Shown here in pieces: positions 1 through 6,039 of a stretch of 6,584 nucleotides of DNA (its first letter is position 1; the number at the start of each line of letters is the position of its first letter). Location of the stretch: NCBI GenBank assembly GCA_026982145.1, contig JALSHQ010000020.1:1-6584 (forward strand), read 5' to 3'. The stretch is from Gammaproteobacteria bacterium (GTDB lineage: Bacteria > Pseudomonadota > Gammaproteobacteria > SZUA-140). Both the position numbers and the translations under genes were made by a program. Under the pieces are notes generated by a model. That model saw only the letters and a list, made by a program, of their open reading frames with translations. It searched no databases and had not been told where the DNA came from.

Positions 1-1
1 C

Positions 2-529
2 GCGATGGCGATGGCGTTGATTGAAAACATTCAGCGCGAAGACCTTAATCCAATGGAAGAGGCGACCGCCCTGCAACGTTTGATTCTTGAGTTTGAACTC
101 ACCCACCAAGAGGCGGCTGAGGCGGTCGGGCGTTCCCGTGTAGCAGTCTCTAATTTGCTGCGGTTGTTTGATCTCAGAGATGAGGTGAAAAAAATGGTGG
201 AGTGCGGTGAGCTGGGAATGGGGCATGCGCGTGCGCTGTTGGGTTTGCAGGGTGAAGTGCAGATTGAGGCAGCTCGGCGCATTGTTAAAAAAGGGATGTC
301 AGTGCGTGAAACAGAGCACTTGGTCCGTCAGGCGCAATCGCCAGCGACAAAAGCGAAATCTTCAAAGAGCGTCGAGGTTGACCCTGATGTCCGCCGTTTG
401 CAGGAAGATTTGTCAGAGCGACTGGGCGCGCAGGTGAAATTTCAACATTCGGCCAAAGGAAAGGGCAAGCTTGTGATAGAGTACAACTCCCTTGATGAGC
501 TGGAAGGAATACTGGAGCACATCAAGTAA
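2..529 (+). CDS. parB: Chromosome-partitioning protein ParB (Spo0J family), C-terminal part; 5' end outside the window
   Basis: ParB binds centromere-like parS sites near the origin, spreads as a CTP-dependent clamp and works with the ParA ATPase to segregate chromosomes. The reading frame is open to the left edge, so the ATG at 5 is an internal Met and not the start. About 176 codons are visible of a protein usually near 290 aa. Counting from that Met, residues 7-16 (ENIQREDLNP) are the conserved nucleotide-phosphate-binding motif of the N-terminal domain; the GERR motif must lie upstream of the window. Residues 33-57 (LTHQEAAEAVGRSRVAVSNL and on) are the parS-reading helix-turn-helix. SVRETE at 99-104 is typical of the central domain. 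Residues 111-126 form a Ser/Lys/Ala-rich linker, and 127-174 are the C-terminal dimerisation domain with a lysine-rich KGKGK stretch, as in Spo0J. It ends in TAA 95 bases before atpZ. Family assignment is very secure. Confidence 0.97.
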   Translation, partial: AMAMALIENIQREDLNPMEEATALQRLILEFELTHQEAAEAVGRSRVAVSNLLRLFDLRDEVKKMVECGELGMGHARALLGLQGEVQIEAARRIVKKGMSVRETEHLVRQAQSPATKAKSSKSVEVDPDVRRLQEDLSERLGAQVKFQHSAKGKGKLVIEYNSLDELEGILEHIK

Positions 530-624
530 GTTTTGCTTAAAAAAGATTTAACCCCCTGATTTTATATTGATATTTTGGTTTTTTCGATCGCAGTCGAAAG
601 GCCAGAGACGCTGGCTAATTACGC
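530..624 (+). promoter_or_regulatory. parB-atpZ intergenic region, probable site of the atp operon promoter
   Basis: This is the only gap between parB and the atp genes, and positions 531-584 are strongly AT-rich, which suits a promoter. Candidate -10-like boxes are TATATT (563-568) and GATATT (569-574). The only -35-like partner is TTTAAC (547-552), 16 bases before GATATT, and it matches the sigma70 consensus at just 3 of 6 positions. I therefore support a promoter region by context but not an exact promoter. No Rho-independent terminator for parB is visible, so some readthrough from parB into atp is possible. Confidence 0.35.
581..615 (+). promoter_or_regulatory. Two adjacent hairpins in the atpZ leader
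   Basis: TTTCGA (582-587) pairs perfectly with TCGAAA (594-599) around a 6-base loop; a T-G pair at 581/600 could extend it. Directly after it, GCCAG (601-605) pairs perfectly with CTGGC (611-615) around AGACG. Neither is followed by a T tract on either strand, so they are not intrinsic terminators. The second hairpin holds the only purine-rich Shine-Dalgarno-like bases (AGAGA, 604-608) upstream of atpZ and ends 9 bases before its ATG, so it could limit initiation. The pairing is seen directly; any function is inferred. Confidence 0.4.
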
Positions 625-825
625 ATGAGCAAACAGAAAGGCCCCGGTTTATTGCTGATTGGTGTTGGCACTATGCTGACATCAATGACAGTGGCTGGCT
701 TTGGCCTCGGCTTATTCGTTGATTACTGGCTGGATACTCCGCCATTGTTTATGCTAATATTCGGCGGCCTCGGTATAGTGGGTGGGATCATTAAAGTGCA
801 TGGACTGTTGAGTAAGCTCGGATGA
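625..825 (+). CDS. atpZ: AtpZ/AtpI-family small membrane protein (ATPase gene 1 type)
   Basis: This is a 66-residue protein with two predicted membrane helices, about residues 9-32 and 41-62, joined by a short VDYWLDTPP turn. The pattern of a glycine-rich first helix, an Asp at its end, Thr-Pro-Pro and a Gly-rich second helix is that of the ATPase_gene1/AtpZ family, found next to atpI in many atp operons. In alkaliphilic Bacillus, AtpZ together with AtpI was linked to Mg2+/Ca2+ uptake; here that role is an inference. An in-frame TAA at 616-618 leaves ATG 625 as the only plausible start. The Shine-Dalgarno sequence is poor and lies partly in a hairpin, so expression is probably low. The last codons overlap atpI by ATGA. 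The family call is good; the symbol is less certain because AtpZ- and AtpI-type names are mixed in databases. Confidence 0.82.
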   Translation: MSKQKGPGLLLIGVGTMLTSMTVAGFGLGLFVDYWLDTPPLFMLIFGGLGIVGGIIKVHGLLSKLG

Positions 826-1235
826 ATGGTTCCGGAACAGCCAGTGAGTTGGCAGATAATGCCAAAAAAATCATCTTGTTACAGCTTGGCATTGGCCTTG
901 CGATAGCAGCTGGTTTTTTTTTGAAAGATGGCTCATGGGCGGCGCTTTCAGCATTTTATGGTGCGCTGGTGAGCGTTGCTTCAACAACGATGCTGAGCCG
1001 CGGTGTTAATCGCGCAAGCAAAGCTGCCGAGACAAGTGCTCAAACGAGCCAGATGATTTTGTATTTGGGCGCAGTCGTACGATTTGTACTGGTGCTGGTC
1101 CTTTTTGGAATAGGGTTAGGCGCGCTGAAATTAGCTGCGCTGGCGCTGATTATAGGGTTTGTAATTACGCAACTGGTGTTTGTTTTGGTCGCAGGCCGGC
1201 AGAGTCGCGAGAAACAGGTAGACACTGAACAATAA
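822..1235 (+). CDS. atpI: ATP synthase accessory protein AtpI
   Basis: AtpI is a small inner-membrane protein that assists c-ring assembly and is not part of the finished ATP synthase. The 137-residue product has a polar N terminus and four predicted membrane helices, near residues 17-34, 40-58, 77-99 and 103-126, then a charged tail (GRQSREKQVDTEQ). Size, topology and the position directly before atpB match the proteobacterial ATP synthase I family. The start ATG overlaps the atpZ stop (ATGA, 822-825) without a clear Shine-Dalgarno of its own, which indicates translational coupling to atpZ. The gene contains a run of nine T (914-922) read as Gly-Phe-Phe-Leu. It ends in TAA 33 bases before the proposed atpB start. 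Sequence conservation in this family is low, so the call rests on context and topology as well as on motifs. Confidence 0.9.
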   Translation: MNGSGTASELADNAKKIILLQLGIGLAIAAGFFLKDGSWAALSAFYGALVSVASTTMLSRGVNRASKAAETSAQTSQMILYLGAVVRFVLVLVLFGIGLGALKLAALALIIGFVITQLVFVLVAGRQSREKQVDTEQ

Positions 1236-1255
1236 GAATTCAGTAATAATTTTTT

Positions 1256-1271
1256 GGAGAGAGCAGGTTTG
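1256..1271 (+). promoter_or_regulatory. Ribosome binding site that fixes a TTG start for atpB
   Basis: GGAGAG at 1256-1261 is a strong Shine-Dalgarno sequence, and it stands 7 bases before the in-frame TTG at 1269-1271. The other in-frame TTG, at 1254, overlaps this element and has only T-rich sequence and no Shine-Dalgarno in front of it, so it cannot use it. No in-frame ATG or GTG occurs before the conserved part of the protein (YIQHHLTNL). Confidence 0.75.
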
Positions 1272-2111
1272 AGTGGATCATCTGATGGCGGCGGTACAGT
1301 CGCGTATATTCAGCATCACCTGACCAACCTATGTGTTGGTGATTGTGATCCTGTCACACACAAGGCCGCAGGTTTCTGGGCATTACACGTGGATACGGTC
1401 TTTTTCAGTGTTGCACTGGGTGTGCTGATGATTGTCGTCAGCCATCGTTTGGGGCAGAATCTTGTGACTGGCACGCCCGGCGGTTTCCAGAATTTTGTTG
1501 AGATGATCATCGATTTTGTGAGTGGGCAAGTAAAAGATACCTTCCCCGGGCATAACCCCATTATCGCACCATTGGCGTTGACGATTTTTGTCTGGGTCTG
1601 GCTGATGAATTTCATGGATCTAATTCCGGTTGATCTGCTACCGCTGATCGCCTCCGGCGTACTCGGAATCGAATACCTTAAAGTGGTGCCAACCACTGAT
1701 CTGAATACCACCATGGCAATGTCGTTGACGGTGTTTGCATTGATCCTTTATTACAATTTCAAAGTTAAAGGCGCTGCTGGATATCTGAAGATGTTCTTGT
1801 TCCACCCTTTTGGTAAGTTCTTTGTGCCCGTCAACATTGTGATGACTGTGATTGAAGAGTTGGCGAAGCCGCTCAGCCTTGGCTTGCGACTGTTTGGTAA
1901 CTTGTTTGCGGGTGAGCTGGTGTTCCTGTTGATCGCGCTGATTGGTGGCACCATGGCGGTAGGTCTTGGCGCATTGATCTGGTTCCCACTGCAGGTTGTA
2001 CTGGATCTTGGTTGGTTGATTTTCCACTTACTGGTGATCACACTGCAGGCGTTTATCTTTATGGTGTTGACCATTGTTTATCTTGCAATGGCACACACAG
2101 AAGATCATTAG
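1269..2111 (+). CDS. atpB: ATP synthase Fo subunit a
   Basis: Subunit a forms the two half-channels that carry ions to and from the rotating c-ring. With the TTG start at 1269 the protein is 280 residues, close to the usual 270-290. Landmarks clear by comparison with E. coli are YIQHHLTNL near the N terminus, APLALTIFVWVWLMNFMDL in the second helix region, and SLGLRLFGNLFAGEL, which holds the essential Arg (residue 207 here, E. coli Arg210) and the channel Glu (216, E. coli Glu219). His253 and Gln260 in the last helix match E. coli His245 and Gln252. The periplasmic N-terminal segment has two cysteines spaced CVGDC (residues 22-26), which E. coli lacks. No frame damage is seen. The start could alternatively be TTG 1254 (285 aa), but that overlaps the Shine-Dalgarno. 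Identity is essentially certain. Confidence 0.98.
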   Translation: MSGSSDGGGTVAYIQHHLTNLCVGDCDPVTHKAAGFWALHVDTVFFSVALGVLMIVVSHRLGQNLVTGTPGGFQNFVEMIIDFVSGQVKDTFPGHNPIIAPLALTIFVWVWLMNFMDLIPVDLLPLIASGVLGIEYLKVVPTTDLNTTMAMSLTVFALILYYNFKVKGAAGYLKMFLFHPFGKFFVPVNIVMTVIEELAKPLSLGLRLFGNLFAGELVFLLIALIGGTMAVGLGALIWFPLQVVLDLGWLIFHLLVITLQAFIFMVLTIVYLAMAHTEDH

Positions 2112-2219
2112 TATTAAGCGCTTCACCTTTTGGGGCGTGATTGAATGTTAGTTTTTTGGTTTAGATTTAAGCAGTTTGTTTTTAGTTGATTTATATTTTT
2201 TAAATAGGAGATGTAACAA
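2112..2219 (+). promoter_or_regulatory. U-rich leader and ribosome binding site of atpE
   Basis: This 108-base gap is one of the two longest between atp genes in the window. From about 2150 to 2205 it is almost entirely T and A with several T runs, then AGGAG (2206-2210) sits 9 bases before the ATG at 2220. In E. coli a U-rich stretch before atpE is a known translational enhancer that helps make enough c subunit for the multi-copy ring; the same role is inferred here. No convincing sigma70 promoter is visible, although a TATATT at 2192-2197 exists without a matching -35. Confidence 0.6.
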
Positions 2220-2510
2220 ATGACACCTGATATGATCGCACAAATTTATGCCTCTACTGCTGTAGGCGTTGGTATCATCCTCGCGGCTGCGGGTCTGGGT
2301 TCTGCCATCGGTTGGGGTCTGATCTGTGCGAAAACACTTGAAGGGATTGCACGTCAGCCTGAAATGCGCCCAGTACTCATGACCAACATGTTCATCTTTG
2401 CAGGTCTGATGGAATCTTTTCCATTCATCATTCTGGCGTTCGCAATGTGGTTCTTGTTTGCAAACCCATTCGTAGGTGCCCTGAGCAGCGCAATTGGCGC
2501 AGCAGGATAA
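2220..2510 (+). CDS. atpE: ATP synthase Fo subunit c (c-ring, Glu-type)
   Basis: Subunit c is the two-helix proteolipid that forms the rotating ring and carries H+ or Na+ on one carboxylate. The 96-residue protein has an inner helix with a glycine pattern (Gly16, 18, 25, 27, 31, 33), the polar loop ARQPE at residues 44-48 that contacts gamma and epsilon, and an outer helix with the carrier Glu65 in AGLMESFPF. E. coli has Asp at that point. Ser66 follows the Glu, as in Na+-binding rings, but position 32 is Trp and not the Na+-coordinating Gln, and position 70 is Ile and not Tyr, so H+ coupling is more likely. The C terminus (ANPFVGAL and on) makes it longer than the 79 residues of E. coli. The strong Shine-Dalgarno AGGAG and U-rich leader suit high expression. 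Identity is certain; the coupling ion is inferred. Confidence 0.98.
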   Translation: MTPDMIAQIYASTAVGVGIILAAAGLGSAIGWGLICAKTLEGIARQPEMRPVLMTNMFIFAGLMESFPFIILAFAMWFLFANPFVGALSSAIGAAG

Positions 2511-2560
2511 GGTTGAACCGCCCCTTGGTTGGTAATACCTTATTTATTTAGGAGACTTAG

Positions 2561-3031
2561 ATGAATATTAACGTAACCCTGATTGCGCAGATTATCGCAT
2601 TCGTTACGCTGCTGTGGTTCGTCAATAGAGTGCTGTGGAACCCGATGAATGATCTTCTGACCGCAAGGCAGAAGCGCATTGCTGACGGTTTGGCCGCTGC
2701 AGAGAAAGGCAAGCATGAGCTTGAGTTGTCTGAAAAGCGTGCCAAAGAGCACTTGGTTGAGGCAAAGTCGCAAGCGGCTGAGATCCTTGCTCAGGCAGAA
2801 AGGCGTGGCAGCGATATTGTCGAAGAGGCAAAAGAGAAAGCCCGCACAGAAGCTGAGCGTTTGGTCATTGCCGCTAAGGCTGATATTGAGCAGGAAGCGA
2901 ATCGTGCCAAAGAGCAACTTCGCGGTAAAGTAGCCTCTGTTGCAGCTGCTGGTGCCGGTCGTATTCTTGGCCGTGAAGTGGACGAAAAAGCGCATGCCGA
3001 TCTGATGAAAGATCTGGTTGGCCAGATTTAA
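2561..3031 (+). CDS. atpF: ATP synthase Fo subunit b (peripheral stalk)
   Basis: Subunit b dimerises to form the outer stalk that holds the alpha/beta hexamer still against rotation. The product is 156 residues, the same length as E. coli b. An N-terminal membrane helix spans about residues 5-26, followed by the conserved basic segment RQKRIADGL at 36-44 (Arg36 aligns with E. coli b Arg36). A long, highly charged Ala/Glu/Lys-rich helix from about 30 to 130 fits the right-handed coiled coil. The C-terminal VAAAGAGRILGREVDEKAH region binds delta. AGGAGA (2550-2555) lies 5 bases before the ATG. The gap to atpE is 50 bases and the gap to atpH 15 bases. This is a single standard b gene, with no second b' gene in the window. 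Confidence 0.97.
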   Translation: MNINVTLIAQIIAFVTLLWFVNRVLWNPMNDLLTARQKRIADGLAAAEKGKHELELSEKRAKEHLVEAKSQAAEILAQAERRGSDIVEEAKEKARTEAERLVIAAKADIEQEANRAKEQLRGKVASVAAAGAGRILGREVDEKAHADLMKDLVGQI

Positions 3032-3046
3032 GAGGGCTGAACGAGC

Positions 3047-3583
3047 ATGGCTGAAAAAAGCACAATCGCACGCCCATATGCACAAGCTATATTTGACCTA
3101 GCAGCGGCAAATAAGCAGTTTTCACAGTGGTCTGAAAACTTGGCGCTAGCATCTGCGGTAGCACAGGACAGTGGCATGCAAGGGGTGATTGGTAATCCGT
3201 GCCTGAGCAATGCTCAACTGGTTGACCTTTTTCTAGGTGTTTGCGGTGACAAGTTTGATGACGCCGCAAAAAACATGGTGAAATTATTGGTCGAAAATGG
3301 ACGGCTGACCGTCATGCCTGAAATCACAGCGCTGTATGAGGAGTATCGTGCAGAAGCTGAGAAGACAGTGCAGGCAGAAGTTGTCTCCGCCTTTCCGGTG
3401 ACCAGTGCGCAGAAGACCAGCATCAAGAAGGCGCTGAAGAAGCGTTTGGGCCGCGAGGTCGAGCTCGTCTGCACAACAGACAACTCTCTAGTAGGTGGTG
3501 CCATTATTCGCGCAGGCGACATGGTGATCGACGGTTCGGTAACGGCTCAGTTAGAAAAACTGACCCACGCCCTGACCCATTGA
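3047..3583 (+). CDS. atpH: ATP synthase F1 subunit delta
   Basis: Delta sits on top of the F1 head and joins it to the C-terminal ends of the two b subunits. The product is 178 residues against 177 in E. coli. The N-terminal six-helix domain begins with ARPYAQAIFDLA (residues 8-19) and contains KNMVKLLVENGRL (75-87). The C-terminal domain carries the family signature LVGGAIIRAGDMVIDGSV (148-165). Cysteines lie at 52, 66 and 142; the last two correspond to Cys64 and Cys140 of E. coli. The Shine-Dalgarno AGAGGG (3031-3036) starts on the last base of the atpF stop codon, so translation of the two genes is probably linked. Confidence 0.97.
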   Translation: MAEKSTIARPYAQAIFDLAAANKQFSQWSENLALASAVAQDSGMQGVIGNPCLSNAQLVDLFLGVCGDKFDDAAKNMVKLLVENGRLTVMPEITALYEEYRAEAEKTVQAEVVSAFPVTSAQKTSIKKALKKRLGREVELVCTTDNSLVGGAIIRAGDMVIDGSVTAQLEKLTHALTH

Positions 3584-3620
3584 TCTCTACTGAAAATAAT
3601 TCGTTATAGAGGATATAAAA

Positions 3621-5162
3621 ATGCAGTTAAATGCAGCAGAAATCAGCGATCTGATTAAGCAACGAATCGAAAGTTTCGAAGCTGTCAGCGAGGCACGCAC
3701 AGAAGGTACAGTGGTCAGTGTGACAGACGGCATCGTCCGTATTCATGGGCTAGCCGATGTGATGCAGGGCGAGATGATTGAATTCGCTAACAACACCTTT
3801 GGTATGGCACTTAACCTTGAGCGTGACTCTGTCGGTGCCGTGATTCTGGGCGCATACGAGAGTATCTCTGAAGGCGATAACGCTAAATGTACAGGCCGTA
3901 TTCTTGAAGTCCCTGTCGGACGTGGTCTATTGGGTCGTGTGGTTAACTCACTGGGTGAGCCCATCGATGGTAAAGGGCCGATTGAATCTGACGGCACATC
4001 GCCGATTGAGAAAGTTGCGCCCGGCGTGATTGCACGTCAGGGCGTTGATCAGCCTGTTCAAACTGGGCTGAAAGCGATTGATGCGATGGTGCCGATTGGC
4101 CGTGGCCAGCGAGAGCTGATCATTGGTGATCGCCAGACCGGTAAAACCGCGGTTGCGATCGATGCGATCATTAATCAGCGTGGCACTGGCGTTACCTGTA
4201 TCTACGTTGCGATTGGGCAGAAGGCTTCTTCTGTTGCGAACGTTGTACGTAAACTGGAAGAGCATGATGCGCTGGCTCACACCATCATCGTGGCAGCGAC
4301 CGCTTCTGATCCTGCCTCGATGCAGTTCATTGCGCCTTACGCGGGTTGCACCATGGGTGAATACTTCCGTGATCGTGGTGAAGATGCATTGATTGTTTAT
4401 GATGACCTGACCAAACAGGCATGGGCCTACCGTCAGGTTTCACTGCTGCTACGTCGTCCGCCAGGCCGCGAAGCGTACCCAGGTGATGTTTTCTATCTCC
4501 ATTCACGTCTGTTAGAGCGTGCTGCTCGAGTCAATGTTGATTACGTAGAAAAATTCACCAACGGTGAAGTGAAAGGCAAAACCGGTTCTCTGACTGCGCT
4601 GCCAATCATTGAAACTCAGGGCGGCGACGTCTCTGCATTCGTACCGACCAATGTGATTTCGATTACTGATGGCCAGATCTTCCTTGAGACGGATCTGTTC
4701 AACTCTGGTATCCGCCCTGCGATTAACGCGGGTCTGTCGGTATCGCGTGTCGGTGGTGCAGCACAAACCAAAATTATTAAGAAGCTAGGTGGTGGTGTAC
4801 GTCTTGATCTGGCACAGTACCGGGAATTAGCTGCGTTTGCTCAGTTTGCTTCTGATCTTGATGATACAACACGAAAACAGCTTGAACGTGGGCAGCGTGT
4901 CACCGAACTGATGAAACAAAAACAGTATGCACCGATGAGTGTGGCCGAGCAGGCAACTTCACTGTTTGCAGCGAACGAAGGCTTCCTTGATGATGTTGAT
5001 CTGGATAAAGTCGGGGCATTTGAGTCTGCACTGCAGAGCTACATGAACAGCAGCCACGCAGATCTGATGGCGACTATCAACGACTCTGGTGACTTTAATG
5101 GCGATATCAAAGCGGGACTGACATCAGCGATCGAGTCATTCAAGGCAAACAACGTCTGGTAA
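3621..5162 (+). CDS. atpA: ATP synthase F1 subunit alpha
   Basis: Alpha is the non-catalytic nucleotide-binding subunit that alternates with beta in the F1 hexamer. The product is 513 residues, exactly the E. coli length. The N-terminal part, about 1-95, covers the delta-contacting helix and beta-barrel. The central domain has Walker A GDRQTGKT at 169-176 and the Walker B strand ALIVYDD at 256-262. The family signature PAINAGLSVS at 366-375 is followed by Arg376, the residue that reaches into the catalytic site of beta. GEVKGKTGSLTALPIIETQ (315-333) is also strongly conserved. The C-terminal helical domain runs from about 380. AGAGGA (3608-3613) lies 7 bases before the ATG. All key residues are present and nothing looks broken. 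Confidence 0.99.
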   Translation: MQLNAAEISDLIKQRIESFEAVSEARTEGTVVSVTDGIVRIHGLADVMQGEMIEFANNTFGMALNLERDSVGAVILGAYESISEGDNAKCTGRILEVPVGRGLLGRVVNSLGEPIDGKGPIESDGTSPIEKVAPGVIARQGVDQPVQTGLKAIDAMVPIGRGQRELIIGDRQTGKTAVAIDAIINQRGTGVTCIYVAIGQKASSVANVVRKLEEHDALAHTIIVAATASDPASMQFIAPYAGCTMGEYFRDRGEDALIVYDDLTKQAWAYRQVSLLLRRPPGREAYPGDVFYLHSRLLERAARVNVDYVEKFTNGEVKGKTGSLTALPIIETQGGDVSAFVPTNVISITDGQIFLETDLFNSGIRPAINAGLSVSRVGGAAQTKIIKKLGGGVRLDLAQYRELAAFAQFASDLDDTTRKQLERGQRVTELMKQKQYAPMSVAEQATSLFAANEGFLDDVDLDKVGAFESALQSYMNSSHADLMATINDSGDFNGDIKAGLTSAIESFKANNVW

Positions 5163-5178
5163 GGACGGGAGAGTTGTA

Positions 5179-6039
5179 ATGGCCATAGGCAAAGAGATAC
5201 GCACCAAGATCAACAGCATCAAAAACACGCAGAAGATCACGCGTGCGATGGAGATGGTGGCCGCGAGTAAGATGCGTAAAGCGCAGGAGCGTATGGCGGC
5301 ATCACGCCCTTACGCGAAGAAAATGCGCACTGTGGTTGATCATTTGGCGCATGCACACCCTGAGTACAAACACCCGTACATGGAAGATCGTGATGTAAAC
5401 CGTGTCGGTTATATCGTGATCTCTTCAGATCGTGGCCTGTGTGGCGGCTTGAACAGTAACCTGTTCAAACGTACCGTTGCTTCGATGAAAGAGTGGCACG
5501 ATCAGGGCAAAGAGATCGAACTCTGCACCATTGGTAGTAAGAGTAGTGCTTTTTTTGCACGACTGGGTGGCAACATCGTGGCGCAAGCGGAGCATCTGGG
5601 TGATCGCCCTGAAATTGCTGACCTGATCGGCGTGGTAAAGGTGATGTTAGATGCCTTTAATGAAGGCCGATTGGATCGTCTTTATGTGGTTTACAACGAA
5701 TTTGTAAACACCATGGCTCAGGAGCCTACAGTCACACAGTTGCTACCCGTTGAGAAAAAAGAAGACAAAGAGCTGGAGCATCACTGGGACTATTTCTACG
5801 AGCCAGAAGCAAAAGATGTGCTGGACGCTTTGCTAGTGCGCTTTATTGAGTCTCAGGTCTATCAGGGTGTGGTTGAAAATCTTGCCAGTGAGCAAGCGGC
5901 ACGCATGGTTGCGATGAAGTCTGCATCCGATAACGCGGGTGATTTGATAGACGATTTGCAACTGATCTACAACAAGGCGCGTCAAGCGGCGATTACTCAA
6001 GAGATCTCAGAGATCGTGAGTGGTGCGGCGGCGGTATAG
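5179..6039 (+). CDS. atpG: ATP synthase F1 subunit gamma
   Basis: Gamma is the rotating central shaft that couples the c-ring to the catalytic sites. The product is 286 residues against 287 in E. coli. The N-terminal helix carries IKNTQKITRAMEMVAASKM (14-32), one half of the coiled coil that turns inside the hexamer. SSDRGLCGGLN (82-92) in the globular domain includes the Cys equivalent to E. coli Cys87. The C-terminal helix ends with the family signature ITQEISEIVSGAAA (272-285). There is no plant-type regulatory cysteine insert. GGGAG (5167-5171) lies 7 bases before the ATG, which is 16 bases after the atpA stop. A T7 run flanked by GTGC and GCAC (5546-5560) lies inside the gene and seems incidental. 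Confidence 0.98.
   Translation: MAIGKEIRTKINSIKNTQKITRAMEMVAASKMRKAQERMAASRPYAKKMRTVVDHLAHAHPEYKHPYMEDRDVNRVGYIVISSDRGLCGGLNSNLFKRTVASMKEWHDQGKEIELCTIGSKSSAFFARLGGNIVAQAEHLGDRPEIADLIGVVKVMLDAFNEGRLDRLYVVYNEFVNTMAQEPTVTQLLPVEKKEDKELEHHWDYFYEPEAKDVLDALLVRFIESQVYQGVVENLASEQAARMVAMKSASDNAGDLIDDLQLIYNKARQAAITQEISEIVSGAAAV

Noticed and set aside
1316..2074. Overlapping minus-strand open frames (107-132 codons) opposite atpB
   Set aside because: They are shadows of the atpB coding sequence with no recognisable domains, rich in residues expected from reading membrane-protein codons in reverse.
2116..2157. Possible terminator after atpB: AAGCGCTT palindrome, TCAC/GTGA stem and a later T6 run
   Set aside because: The stem is only four pairs with mismatches inside and the T run is about ten bases away. 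A terminator here would also silence most of an essential operon.
2211..2216. Start-stop pair ATG TAA directly after the atpE Shine-Dalgarno
   Set aside because: The ATG touches the AGGAG with no spacing, so a ribosome bound there could not use it. The proper atpE ATG is 9 bases downstream.
2540..3085. 181-codon open frame on the minus strand opposite atpF
   Set aside because: It lies antisense to a complete atpF whose protein matches the family along its full length. The translation has no recognisable domain and no convincing ribosome binding site, and it arises from codon bias in atpF.
5546..5560. GTGC-T7-GCAC inverted repeat inside atpG
   Set aside because: The stem is four pairs with the T run as its loop, not after the stem, so it is not a terminator. 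It lies in normal coding sequence and looks incidental.
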